10,944 nt of DNA from DATBFX01 sp036558305 (GTDB lineage Bacteria > Chloroflexota > Chloroflexia > Thermomicrobiales > UBA6265), in assembly GCA_036558305.1 (NCBI GenBank), contig DATBFX010000276.1:1-10944 (forward strand), read 5' to 3'. Below the pieces are notes generated by a model. That model ran no database searches and had not been told where the DNA came from. It saw only the letters and a program-made list of their open reading frames with translations. Each line of letters begins with the position of its first letter. Position 1 is the first letter of the stretch. Shown in pieces: positions 1 to 6,618 of the stretch. A program made the translations under genes and the position numbers.

Positions 1-1
1 G

Positions 2-124
2 CTCCTCGTCGCCGCCCTGGCGCGGATCGGGCGCCGCCTGGCCGCCGGCTGCACCGTCGACCAGCGCCGCGCGCACCCCAGCGCCTGCCAACTCCTGGCC
101 GATCCGTCCCGCTGCTACGCTTAG
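2..124 (+). CDS. 3' end of an unidentified gene (partial)
   Basis: An open frame runs from the left edge to a TAG at 122-124. It encodes 40 residues that begin LLVAALARIGRRLAAG and end ADPSRCYA. Almost every codon ends in G or C (CTC, GTC, GCC, CGC, GAC), matching the style of the firm genes here, and this is the main evidence for coding. The tail has a short hydrophobic/amphipathic helix followed by a cysteine-containing stretch (three Cys). I do not recognise the family. The gene would converge on the UDP-glucuronate epimerase gene ending at 165, with a hairpin between them. A competing minus-strand frame starting at ATG 136 is also open to the edge, but its codons end more often in A or T and no ribosome binding site precedes it. 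Confidence 0.42.
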   Translation, partial: LLVAALARIGRRLAAGCTVDQRRAHPSACQLLADPSRCYA

Positions 125-136
125 CTTGATGCCCAT

Positions 137-158
137 GGGGCGCACCGCCGTGCGCCCC
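137..158. terminator. Hairpin between convergent genes, possible bidirectional terminator
   Basis: GGGGCGCAC (137-145) and GTGCGCCCC (150-158) form a perfect 9-bp stem with a 4-nt loop, directly after the minus-strand stop at 165 and the plus-strand stop at 124. No T-tract follows on either strand, so it is not a classical intrinsic terminator. Read on the minus strand, the stem begins GTAGGGGCGC, like the ends of the larger element at 10218-10298, so it may be a short member of that repeat family. Confidence 0.5.
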
Positions 159-164
159 TACAAT

Positions 165-1175
165 CTACGCCCCGTAATACTCCCGGTACCAGGCCACGAA
201 CCGCGCCAACCCCTCCTCGATCGACGTTCGCGGCCGGAACCCCACCGCCGCCTCCAGGTCGTCGACGTCGGCGTAGGTGGCGGGCACGTCGCCCGCTTGC
301 AGATCGACGAAGCGCTTGATCGCTTCTTTGCCGATCTCGCGTTCCAAAATCTCGATGAAGCGCAGCAGTTCGACCGGCCGGTTGTTGCCGATGTTGTAGA
401 GGCGGTAGGGCGCCGAGGATGTGCCGGGGTCCGGGCGGTCGCCGTGCCACGACGGGTTCGGTTGCGGGATGGTGTCGAGGCAGCGCACGACGCCCTCGGC
501 GATGTCGTCGATGTAGGTGAAGTCCCGTTTCATCTTGCCGTGGTTGAAGACGTCGATCGGTTTCCCCTCGAAGATGGCCTTCGTGAACGAGTAGTAGGCC
601 ATCTCGGGCCGGCCCCAGGGACCGTAGACGGTAAAGAAGCGGAGTCCGGTCGTCGGCAGACGGTAGAGATGGCTGTAGCTGTGCGCCATCAACTCGTTCG
701 CCTTCTTCGTCGCCGCGTAGAAACTGACCGGGTGATCGACGTTGTCGTGGACCGAGAAGGGCACCTTCGTGTTCGCCCCGTAGACCGAGCTGGACGAGGC
801 AAAGACGAGGTGCCGCACCCCGTTGTGCCGGCACCCCTCCAGGACGTTGGCAAACCCGACGAGGTTGGAATCGACGTATGCCGCCGGATTCTTCAGCGAG
901 TAGCGAACCCCGGCTTGCGCCGCCATGTGAACGACCGTCTCCGGCCGCTCCTGCGCGAAGAGTTGCGCCGTTCCGTCCCGATCCTTCAGGTCGAGCCGGT
1001 GGAAGCGAAACCCCGGCTCCCCGGTCAGCCGGGCGAGCCGCGCTTCCTTCAGCCGCGGGTCGTAATAGTCGTTGAGGTTGTCGAGCCCGATGACTTCGTC
1101 GCCCCGTGCCAGCAAGAGCTTGCCGACGTGGACGCCGACAAAGCCGGCCGCACCGGTCACAAGCACGCGGCTCAT
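165..1175 (-). CDS. UDP-glucuronate 4-epimerase (extended SDR)
   Basis: Predicted to interconvert UDP-glucuronate and UDP-galacturonate in the cytoplasm, supplying an acidic sugar for surface polysaccharide. The protein has 336 residues, normal for bacterial members. The NAD-binding TGAAGFVG motif is at 7-14, an SSSS segment with the catalytic Ser/Thr at about 127-130, and the YAATK active-site motif at 153-157 (Tyr153, Lys157). The stretch YGPWGRPEMAYYSFTKA (184-200) and the MKRDFTYIDDIAEGV segment are hallmarks of the UDP-GlcA 4-epimerase (CapI/LspL-like) subgroup and argue against a plain UDP-glucose 4-epimerase. The ATG overlaps the ugd stop as ATGA (1172-1175), which implies translational coupling: Ugd makes the substrate of this enzyme. 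It is the last gene of the minus-strand cluster. The alternative of a dTDP-glucose dehydratase is unlikely from the motifs. Confidence 0.9.
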   Translation of the reverse strand: MSRVLVTGAAGFVGVHVGKLLLARGDEVIGLDNLNDYYDPRLKEARLARLTGEPGFRFHRLDLKDRDGTAQLFAQERPETVVHMAAQAGVRYSLKNPAAYVDSNLVGFANVLEGCRHNGVRHLVFASSSSVYGANTKVPFSVHDNVDHPVSFYAATKKANELMAHSYSHLYRLPTTGLRFFTVYGPWGRPEMAYYSFTKAIFEGKPIDVFNHGKMKRDFTYIDDIAEGVVRCLDTIPQPNPSWHGDRPDPGTSSAPYRLYNIGNNRPVELLRFIEILEREIGKEAIKRFVDLQAGDVPATYADVDDLEAAVGFRPRTSIEEGLARFVAWYREYYGA

Positions 1176-2605
1176 GACGTCGGTGCCGGATCGCCGAACC
1201 CGCCGGCGTAGGCGGCACCAACCGGTTCGCGCACGTACCCATCGCGCGCGTCGAGTTCCGGCAGCGCCACCGAGGCGCCCAAACCGATCCCGAAGTAGGT
1301 GATGCCCTCCTTCGCCATCCGGTCGGGGTCGTGGATGTTGCGGCCGTCGAAGACGACCGGTCGCTTGAGCGTCTTCTTGACCGTGTCCCAATCCGGGCTG
1401 CGGAAGGCGCGCCATTCGGTGCAGATGACCAACGCCTCCGCCCCGTCCAGCGCCTCCTCCTCTGCTTCGCAGAGTTGCAGGGCACCGGTGGCGACCTGCT
1501 CGGGGTAGTGGCGGCGTGCCTCGCCCATTGCCTCCGGATCGAAGGCGCGAACCCGCGCGCCGACCTCCCAGAGCGCCTCGATCAACGCCCGGCTCGGGGC
1601 ATCGCGCATGTCGTCGGTGTTCGGTTTGAAGGAGAGGCCCCAGATCGCCAGCGTCTTGCCGGACAGCTTGCCGCCGAAGTGGCCCCAGATCTTCTGGAAG
1701 AGGACCCGCTTCTGGCGCTCGTTGACGTCTTCGACCGCGCGCAAGAGTTGGGCGTCGTAGCCGACGGCGTGCGCGACCCGTTCCAGCGACCGGACGTCCT
1801 TCGGGAAGCAACTGCCGCCGTAGCCGCATCCCGGGTAGATGAACGAGTAGCCGATCCGGGGATCGGAGCCGATGCCAATGCGGACGCTCTCGATGTCGAC
1901 CCCGACCCGCTCGGCGATGTTCGCCAGCTCGTTCATGAAGCTGATCTTGGTCGCCAGCATCGCGTTCGCCGCGTACTTGGTGAATTCGCTGGAGCGGACG
2001 TCCATCACCATCAACCGGCTGTGGTTGCGGTTGAACGGCGCGTAGAGTTCGCGCATCGTCTCGATCGCCCGCGGGCTGTCGGAACCGACGACGATCCGAT
2101 CCGGTTTCATGAAGTCGTCGATCGCCGCCCCTTCTTTGAGGAATTCGGGGTTGGAGACGACGTCGAACCGGACGTCGAGATCGCGCGCGTTGAGCGCGCG
2201 CCCAACGATCGCCCGGACCCGGTCCGACGTGCCGACCGGCACCGTCGACTTGGTGACGACGACCTTCGGCTCGGTCATCGCCTCGCCGATCGACCGCGCC
2301 ACGGACTCGACCGCCCGCAGGTCCGAACTGCCGTCGGGGAGCGGCGGCGTGCCGACGCAGATGAAGAGGATCTCGCCGTGGGCGACGCCATCCCCGGCAT
2401 CGGTCGTGAACTGCAACCGGCCGGTCCGCCGGTTGCGCCCGACCATCTCCGCCAACCCCGGTTCGTAGATCGGCACCTCACCGCCGGTGAGCCGATCGAT
2501 CCGCTCCCGGTCGATGTCGACGCACACAACGTCGTTGCCGACGTCGGCGAAACAGGTGCCGGTCACGAGCCCGACGTAGCCGGTACCAAAAACGGTAACG
2601 TGCAA
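1172..2605 (-). CDS. ugd: UDP-glucose 6-dehydrogenase
   Basis: Oxidises UDP-glucose to UDP-glucuronate with two NAD+ in the cytoplasm. The 477 residues show the three expected domains. The N-terminal Rossmann fold has GTGYVGLVTGTCFA from residue 7. The central helical domain has SNPEFLKEGAAIDDF (151-165) and the catalytic-cysteine motif GCGYGGSCFPKD, with the nucleophile at Cys266. The C-terminal UDP-binding domain has WGLSFKPNTDDMRDAPS. The predicted start is TTG, because MHVTVFGTGYVG aligns with the usual family N-terminus; a GGGGAG sequence lies 4-5 nt upstream, slightly close. The C-terminus runs some 20-30 residues past the usual end and is low in conserved features. The stop overlaps the next start (ATGA). 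The upstream gap of 88 bases contains an octad-repeat hairpin. Confidence 0.95.
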   Translation of the reverse strand: MHVTVFGTGYVGLVTGTCFADVGNDVVCVDIDRERIDRLTGGEVPIYEPGLAEMVGRNRRTGRLQFTTDAGDGVAHGEILFICVGTPPLPDGSSDLRAVESVARSIGEAMTEPKVVVTKSTVPVGTSDRVRAIVGRALNARDLDVRFDVVSNPEFLKEGAAIDDFMKPDRIVVGSDSPRAIETMRELYAPFNRNHSRLMVMDVRSSEFTKYAANAMLATKISFMNELANIAERVGVDIESVRIGIGSDPRIGYSFIYPGCGYGGSCFPKDVRSLERVAHAVGYDAQLLRAVEDVNERQKRVLFQKIWGHFGGKLSGKTLAIWGLSFKPNTDDMRDAPSRALIEALWEVGARVRAFDPEAMGEARRHYPEQVATGALQLCEAEEEALDGAEALVICTEWRAFRSPDWDTVKKTLKRPVVFDGRNIHDPDRMAKEGITYFGIGLGASVALPELDARDGYVREPVGAAYAGGFGDPAPTS

Positions 2606-2622
2606 CGGTCTCCCCCCACGCT

Positions 2623-2690
2623 AGGCGGCAAGGCGGCAAGGCGGCGAGGACGATTCGTTCTTTCCTTGCCGCCTTGCCGCCTCGCCGCCT
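2623..2690. repeat. Inverted repeat of 8-bp units between SDR gene and ugd
   Basis: The left arm (2623-2650) is made of GGCGGCAA, GGCGGCAA and GGCGGCGA units; the right arm (2663-2690) is its reverse complement at 26 of 28 positions, with a 12-nt loop. On the minus strand the transcript would meet this hairpin 3 nt after the stop codon at 2694-2696 and about 18 nt before the ugd start. There is no T-tract. It could damp transcription, protect the 3' end of the upstream message, or be a dispersed repeat. Confidence 0.85.
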
Positions 2691-2693
2691 CCG

Positions 2694-3638
2694 TTACGCG
2701 GCCCCCGCCAGCACCGCCGGTGCCATCGCCTCGACGGTGCGGGCCAGGCCCAGTTCGAAAGGTACCAGGATTTCGAAGCCGAGTGCCGTCGCGGCGGCGG
2801 AGACGTCGGCGGCCGAATGGCGGACGTCGCCGGCGCGGGCCGGGACGTAGACGGGTTCGACGGAGACGCCCATGTTCTCGATCAACGCGGCGAGGAGCCG
2901 GTTGAGCGAGACCGACCGGCCGGAGGCGACGTTGAAGACCCGGCCGGGGGCATCGGGCGACTGGGCGGCCAGGAGGTTGGCCTGGACCACGTCGGCGACG
3001 TAGACGAAGTCGCGCGTCTGCTCGCCGTCGCCGAAGACCACCGGCGGCTCGCCCGCCGCCAGCGCCGCCACGAAGCGGGGGACCACCGGGGCGTAGGCCG
3101 AATCGGGGTCCTGGCGCGGCCCGAAGACGTTGAAGTAGCGCAGCGCCACCGCCTCGACCCCGAACGCCTTGCCGTAGACCTGGCAGAGTTGCTCCCCCGC
3201 CAATTTCGAGGTGGCGTAGGGGGATTGCGGAGCGACCGGCGTCCGCTCGGTTTTCGGCAAACCGGGCCCGTCGCCGTAGATGGCGCAGGAGGAGGCGAAG
3301 ACGACGCGGCGCACTCTCGCCTCGCGCGCCGCCTGCAAGACGTGGAGGGTGCCCATCACGTTGGCCTCGTAGCAGGCGGCGGGGTCGGTCATCGAACGCG
3401 GTACGGAGGGGTCGGCCCCCTGGTGGAAGACGACCTCGACCCCGGTCATCGCCTTGCGCACCGCCGCGGCGTCGCGCAGGTCGCCCTTGACCACCTCGGT
3501 CTGGAACCCCAGCGAGACCAGGTTCTCGACACGGCCGGTCGAGAAGTTGTCGAAGATCCGCACCGCCTCTCCTCGCTCGATCAAGCGAGCGGCGAGGTGC
3601 GACCCGATGAATCCCGCGCCCCCGGTGACCAAATACAC
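2694..3638 (-). CDS. SDR-family UDP-sugar 4-epimerase, WbpP/TviC-like
   Basis: Probably inverts C4 of a UDP-hexose derivative (UDP-GlcNAc, its uronic acid, or UDP-Glc). With the GTG start at 3638 the protein has 314 residues. That start is chosen because GGAGGG lies 8 nt upstream and the protein then opens VYLVTGGAGFIGSHL, the standard SDR beginning. An in-frame TTG at 3689 would add 17 non-homologous residues and has no good binding site. Visible motifs are GGAGFIG (6-12), SSCAIYGDG (117-125), YATSK (141-145; Tyr141, Lys145), and RYFNVFGPRQDPDSAYAPVVPRF (from 167), the last close to WbpP/TviC and related epimerases. Together with the WbpA/TviB-like dehydrogenase two genes upstream it suggests a UDP-GlcNAc(A) to UDP-GalNAc(A) branch. 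Exact substrate is inferred, not shown. Confidence 0.85.
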   Translation of the reverse strand: MYLVTGGAGFIGSHLAARLIERGEAVRIFDNFSTGRVENLVSLGFQTEVVKGDLRDAAAVRKAMTGVEVVFHQGADPSVPRSMTDPAACYEANVMGTLHVLQAAREARVRRVVFASSCAIYGDGPGLPKTERTPVAPQSPYATSKLAGEQLCQVYGKAFGVEAVALRYFNVFGPRQDPDSAYAPVVPRFVAALAAGEPPVVFGDGEQTRDFVYVADVVQANLLAAQSPDAPGRVFNVASGRSVSLNRLLAALIENMGVSVEPVYVPARAGDVRHSAADVSAAATALGFEILVPFELGLARTVEAMAPAVLAGAA

Positions 3639-3681
3639 GTTCGCTGCCCTCCAAGGTGAAAGGATAGAGTCGTCAGAACGG

Positions 3682-3798
3682 AGTCTCAAGTTTCAAGTCT
3701 CAGGTCCCAGATTCCAGGTCCTGAATCGCGCATCGCCAGAGCCGGGAATTGCGACCCGTGACGTGCGACTTGAGACCTGAGACTTGAAACTCGAGACC
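3682..3798. repeat. Palindromic element made of degenerate 7-bp tandem units
   Basis: The left arm holds six consecutive heptads: AGTCTCA (3682), AGTTTCA, AGTCTCA, GGTCCCA, GATTCCA and GGTCCTG (to 3723). The right arm holds seven: TGCGACC (3750), CGTGACG, TGCGACT, TGAGACC, TGAGACT, TGAAACT and CGAGACC (to 3798). The outer heptads of the two arms are mutual reverse complements, so the RNA could fold into a long hairpin. It fills most of the gap between two SDR genes and begins 3 nt after the upstream stop codon at 3802-3804 on the minus strand. The rest of the gap (3639-3681) carries the ribosome binding site of the next gene. Confidence 0.9.
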
Positions 3799-3801
3799 CG
3801 T

Positions 3802-4782
3802 CTAGTCCGCGACCATCGCCAACTGCCGGTCGAGCTGACCGACGGTGGCACGGAGACCCACCTCCAGGGGGGTGTCGGGCGAAAAGCCGACGAGACCGCG
3901 CAACTTGGCGGCGTTCGGTACCCGCCGCCGCATGTCGGCGAACCCCTTCGGGTAGACCGAGTGGTAGTCAATGTGGTCGATCGGCGAATCGCTGTGGGTC
4001 GCTGCAAGCACCATTTCGGCGAGTTGGCGGATCGTCACCTCGCGCTCGTTGCCGATGTTGACCGATTCCCCGTAGGCGGCCGGGGTCCGCATCAGCACCA
4101 GCACCGCCGCGACCGCGTCGTGGACGTAGGTGAAGCAGCGGGACTGCTCGCCGTCGCCGAAGATGGTGAGCGGTTCGGCGCGCAAGGCCTGGCCGATGAA
4201 GCGGGGGATCACCATCCCGTAGGAGCCGGTCTGCCGCGGTCCGTAGGTGTTGAAAAACCGCCCGATCACCACCGGCAACTCGTGCTCGCGCCAGTACGCC
4301 TGCGCGATGAACTCGTCGAGCGCTTTGCCGACGGCGTAGAGCCAGCGGGTGGTCTCCAACGGCCCCACGATCGTGTCGTCGCGCTCGGTCAACCCGCTCT
4401 TCTCGTTCTTGCCGTAGATCTCCGACGTCGAAGCGATGAACGTTTTGACCCGGAACCGGTGGGCGGCGGCCAGGACGGTCGCCGTGCCGTCGACGATCGT
4501 CGCGATCGAGTCGAGCGGTTCCTCCAGGACCTTCCGTACCCCGACCGCCGCCGCCAGGTGGTAGACCACGTCCGCGCCGCGCACCAGTCCGGCGACCGTC
4601 TTGGCGTCGAGCACCGACCCCTCGACAAACCGAAACCGCGGCGACGCGTCGAGATGCGCGATGTTGTCCCGCGAGCCGGTGCTGAGGTCGTCGAGCACGA
4701 TCACCTGCTCGCCCTCCCGCACCAACCGCTCCGCCAGGTGCGACCCGATGAAACCGGCGCCGCCGGTGACGAGTGAAACCAC
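3802..4782 (-). CDS. NAD-dependent epimerase/dehydratase (extended SDR; possible UDP-glucuronate decarboxylase-like)
   Basis: A nucleotide-sugar-modifying SDR of 326 residues. Motifs are GGAGFIG (7-13), VVYHLAAAVGVRKVLEEP (72-89), the active-site triad region ASTSEIYGK (117-125) and YAVGK (149-153; Tyr149, Lys153), then RFFNTYGPRQTGSYGMVIPRF (175-195) and FGDGEQSRCFTYVHDAV. The TSEIYG and YGMVIPRF pattern resembles UDP-glucuronate decarboxylases (UDP-xylose synthases) and related dehydratases, but I cannot settle the substrate. If it is a decarboxylase it would use the Ugd product made in the same cluster. The start is GTG, with GGGAGG 6 nt upstream. The gene is separated from both neighbours by heptad-repeat palindromes. 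Confidence is high for the family and low for the reaction. Confidence 0.85.
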   Translation of the reverse strand: MVSLVTGGAGFIGSHLAERLVREGEQVIVLDDLSTGSRDNIAHLDASPRFRFVEGSVLDAKTVAGLVRGADVVYHLAAAVGVRKVLEEPLDSIATIVDGTATVLAAAHRFRVKTFIASTSEIYGKNEKSGLTERDDTIVGPLETTRWLYAVGKALDEFIAQAYWREHELPVVIGRFFNTYGPRQTGSYGMVIPRFIGQALRAEPLTIFGDGEQSRCFTYVHDAVAAVLVLMRTPAAYGESVNIGNEREVTIRQLAEMVLAATHSDSPIDHIDYHSVYPKGFADMRRRVPNAAKLRGLVGFSPDTPLEVGLRATVGQLDRQLAMVAD

Positions 4783-4800
4783 GTTGAGCCTCCCTGTACG

Positions 4801-4894
4801 AGTCGTTAGTCGTTAGTCGTTAGTCGTCAGTCGTTAGAGAGACGGACACACGGTTCCGTATCGTTCTGACGACTAACGACTAACGACTGACGAC
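4801..4894. repeat. Palindromic element of AGTCGTT heptads
   Basis: The left arm is AGTCGTT x3, AGTCGTC, AGTCGTT in perfect 7-bp register (4801-4835). The right arm is TGACGAC, TAACGAC, TAACGAC, TGACGAC (4867-4894). The arms share a perfect inverted match of about 22 bp around a spacer of roughly 30 nt. On the minus strand it starts 3 nt after the stop codon of the dehydrogenase (4898-4900) and ends about 18 nt before the GTG of the next gene. Confidence 0.92.
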
Positions 4895-4897
4895 TGT

Positions 4898-6265
4898 CTA
4901 AAGGCGAACCAGCGCCGCGTACCCGACCGCCGCGCCTTTGAAAGCGTTGCGGGTGTCGACGATGAGGCGGGCGTGGTGAGCGATGAAGCTGTAGTCGAAC
5001 GCGCGGTGATTGGTGATCAGGAGGACACAGTCGGCGCGTTGCAAGCGATCGGCGGTCGGGGGTTGGTGGGTGTAGGCGACGCCGCCGGCGGTGATGGTTG
5101 GAACGTGGGGATCGGCGTAGGCGACGTGGGCGCCGGCGCGCGCGAGTTCGGCGATGACGTCGAGGGCGGGTGATTCGCGGGCGTCGTCGATGTCGGGTTT
5201 GTAGGCGACGCCGAGGACGAGGATGCGCGCGGCGGCGAGGGTGCGACCGTGGGCGGCGAGGGCTTCCTCGGTCCGCCTGACCACGTAGTGCGGTCGCTCG
5301 TGGTTGACCGCGCTCGCCAGATCGATGAAACGCGTCTGGACGTCGAGGGTCTTCATCTTCCAGGAGAGGTAGAGCGGATCGAGCGGGATGCAGTGACCGC
5401 CGACGCCGGGACCGGGGTAGAAGGGCATGAAACCGAACGGTTTCGTCGAGGCGGCGCCGATCACCTCCCAGACGTCGATCCCGAGCCGGTCGCAGATGAC
5501 CGCCATCTCGTTGGCGAGGGCGATGTTGACCGAGCGGAAGGTGTTTTCCAGGAGCTTGACCATCTCGGCCGCTTCCGGCGTCGAGACGGAGACGACGCGC
5601 TCGATCGCCTGTCGATAAAAGAGCGCGGCCAATGAGGTCGATTCGGCGTCGATACCGCCGGTCACCTTCGGCGTGTTCGTGATCCCGTACTTCGGGTTGC
5701 CGGGGTCGACCCGCTCCGGCGAGAACGCCAGGAACACGTCGCGACCGACCGTGAGACCCGATCGCTCCAGCATCGGCAAAACGACGTCGCGGGTCGTGCC
5801 GGGATAGGTCGTGCTCTCGAGGATGACCAACTGGCCGCGCCGCAACGAGGCGGCAACCCGGTCGACCGCCGTGGTGACGTAGCGGAGATCCGGTTCGCCC
5901 GCGTCGGTCAGCGGCGTCGGCACGCAGATCACGACGACGTCGGCCGCAACGAGTTCGGCGGAGTCGCTCGTGGCCCGAAGCATCCCCGTCTCGACCAGCC
6001 ACGCGATCTGGCTCGATGGGACGTCGCCGATGTGCGAGTGGCCCGCGTTGATCGCGGCGACCCGTTGCGGATCGACGTCGTAGCCCGTCACGTTGAACCG
6101 GGCTTCGGCGAAGGCGGTACCGAGCGGCAAGCCGACGTACCCGAGGCCGACGATCGCGACCCGCGCCCGGCGGCTCAGGATGTCTTCGCGGAGGGTCGAC
6201 GCCAGCGACCGTACCAACCTCACCGCCGGCACCGCCGCTTCGTCTTTCAACAAGGGAGCAACCAT
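4898..6265 (-). CDS. Nucleotide-sugar dehydrogenase, UDP-N-acetylhexosamine 6-dehydrogenase type (WbpA/TviB-like)
   Basis: Predicted to oxidise C6 of UDP-GlcNAc (or UDP-ManNAc/GalNAc) to the uronic acid. The 455 residues start at ATG 6265 with GGAGG 5 nt upstream. Motifs are the Rossmann turn VGLGYVGLPLGTAFAEA (39-55), the VICVPTPL segment (112-119), ESTTYPGTT (150-158), FSPERVDPGN (181-190), the KLLENTFRSVNIALANE helix (237-253), and the catalytic-cysteine motif PGPGVGGHCIPLDP (284-297; Cys292). The C-terminal domain has VLGVAYKPDIDDARESPA. GHCIPLDP with ENTFR separates it from Ugd in the same cluster, which has GGSCFPKD. A 35-residue lead precedes the Rossmann strand, as in WbpA relatives. 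Choice among GlcNAc, ManNAc and GalNAc substrates is not possible from sequence alone. Confidence 0.92.
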   Translation of the reverse strand: MVAPLLKDEAAVPAVRLVRSLASTLREDILSRRARVAIVGLGYVGLPLGTAFAEARFNVTGYDVDPQRVAAINAGHSHIGDVPSSQIAWLVETGMLRATSDSAELVAADVVVICVPTPLTDAGEPDLRYVTTAVDRVAASLRRGQLVILESTTYPGTTRDVVLPMLERSGLTVGRDVFLAFSPERVDPGNPKYGITNTPKVTGGIDAESTSLAALFYRQAIERVVSVSTPEAAEMVKLLENTFRSVNIALANEMAVICDRLGIDVWEVIGAASTKPFGFMPFYPGPGVGGHCIPLDPLYLSWKMKTLDVQTRFIDLASAVNHERPHYVVRRTEEALAAHGRTLAAARILVLGVAYKPDIDDARESPALDVIAELARAGAHVAYADPHVPTITAGGVAYTHQPPTADRLQRADCVLLITNHRAFDYSFIAHHARLIVDTRNAFKGAAVGYAALVRL

Positions 6266-6446
6266 CGAATCCTCCGCGGGTGCCGTTGTTCCACGCGCCG
6301 CGGGTCGGGAATTGGCGACGCGGCTAGTCCGAACGTCCTAGCCAGATGGTACGGGTGGGGTGAGAGGCGGGCCATCGCCCGGCGGTCATGGGGGGAGAAG
6401 GACGAAAGGCCCGAGGGGCGGCGGTCCGTTCCAGTCATGCGGTGTC
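6266..6446. other. Upstream region of the dehydrogenase gene; no gene seen
   Basis: This part of the 353-base gap shows no convincing coding frame; open frames across it lack binding sites and family features. It holds the dehydrogenase ribosome binding site near 6271-6275 and a palindrome at 6322-6343 with perfect outer halves GGCTAG/CTAGCC. I could not pick a convincing promoter on the minus strand, so the gene may depend on read-through from the transferase gene. Confidence 0.5.
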
Positions 6447-6592
6447 GTGCCGACGTCCGCGCGGGGCTGAAGTCCCCGCGCTCACTCCGATAAGCCTGCC
6501 CAAGCAGGCTGGAAGGCAAGGTCTCCGTCAGCCTCCTTAAGGGGGCTTATGGAGGCTCAGCGCGGAGACTTCAGCCCGCGCGGCATCGGCAC
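6447..6592. repeat. 146-bp branched inverted repeat downstream of the sugar transferase gene
   Basis: The outer arms (6447-6495 and 6545-6592) are reverse complements over about 48 bp with a few mismatches and one-base gaps; the core is GGGGCTGAAGTCCCCGCGCT on the left and its near-complement on the right. The centre adds a perfect hairpin AGCCTGC-CCAA-GCAGGCT (6493-6510) and a weaker one at about 6511-6540. It lies 26 bp after the transferase stop (minus strand). Its size, branching and lack of coding suggest a dispersed REP/MITE-like repeat, which may also stop or stabilise the transcript. Confidence 0.85.
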
Positions 6593-6618
6593 CCGCGTCC
6601 ACGGCGAACTCGACGCCG

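Noticed and set aside
1..136. Minus-strand gene beginning at ATG 136 and leaving the window
   Set aside because: The frame is open and somewhat protein-like, but it lacks a ribosome binding site, starts immediately after a hairpin, and has weaker third-position G/C bias than the plus-strand frame; not fully excluded.
126..1211. Long plus-strand open frame of 361 codons opposite the UDP-glucuronate epimerase gene
   Set aside because: It is antisense to a gene with full SDR motifs; its translation is His/Arg/Asp/Val-rich without family features, as expected for the reverse strand of high-GC coding DNA.
1331..2905. Plus-strand open frame of 524 codons opposite ugd
   Set aside because: Antisense shadow of a clear UDP-glucose dehydrogenase; it also runs across the octad hairpin and into the next gene with no recognisable domain.
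2563..3654. Alternative minus-strand frame of 363 codons over the WbpP-like gene
   Set aside because: Arg/Gly-rich out-of-frame translation; the other frame carries all SDR motifs and a good ribosome binding site.
3682..4894. CRISPR array
   Set aside because: The repeated units are 7 bp with no spacers and are arranged as inverted arms; no cas genes are present.
6032..6493. Plus-strand open frame running from the dehydrogenase gene into the 6266-6618 gap
   Set aside because: Mostly antisense to the dehydrogenase N-terminus, ends in the inverted repeat, and has no binding site or recognisable domain.
6447..6592. tRNA or other known structured RNA gene in the branched repeat
   Set aside because: Several hairpins are visible, but no T-loop, anticodon arm or CCA-type end could be placed and the outer stem is far too long.
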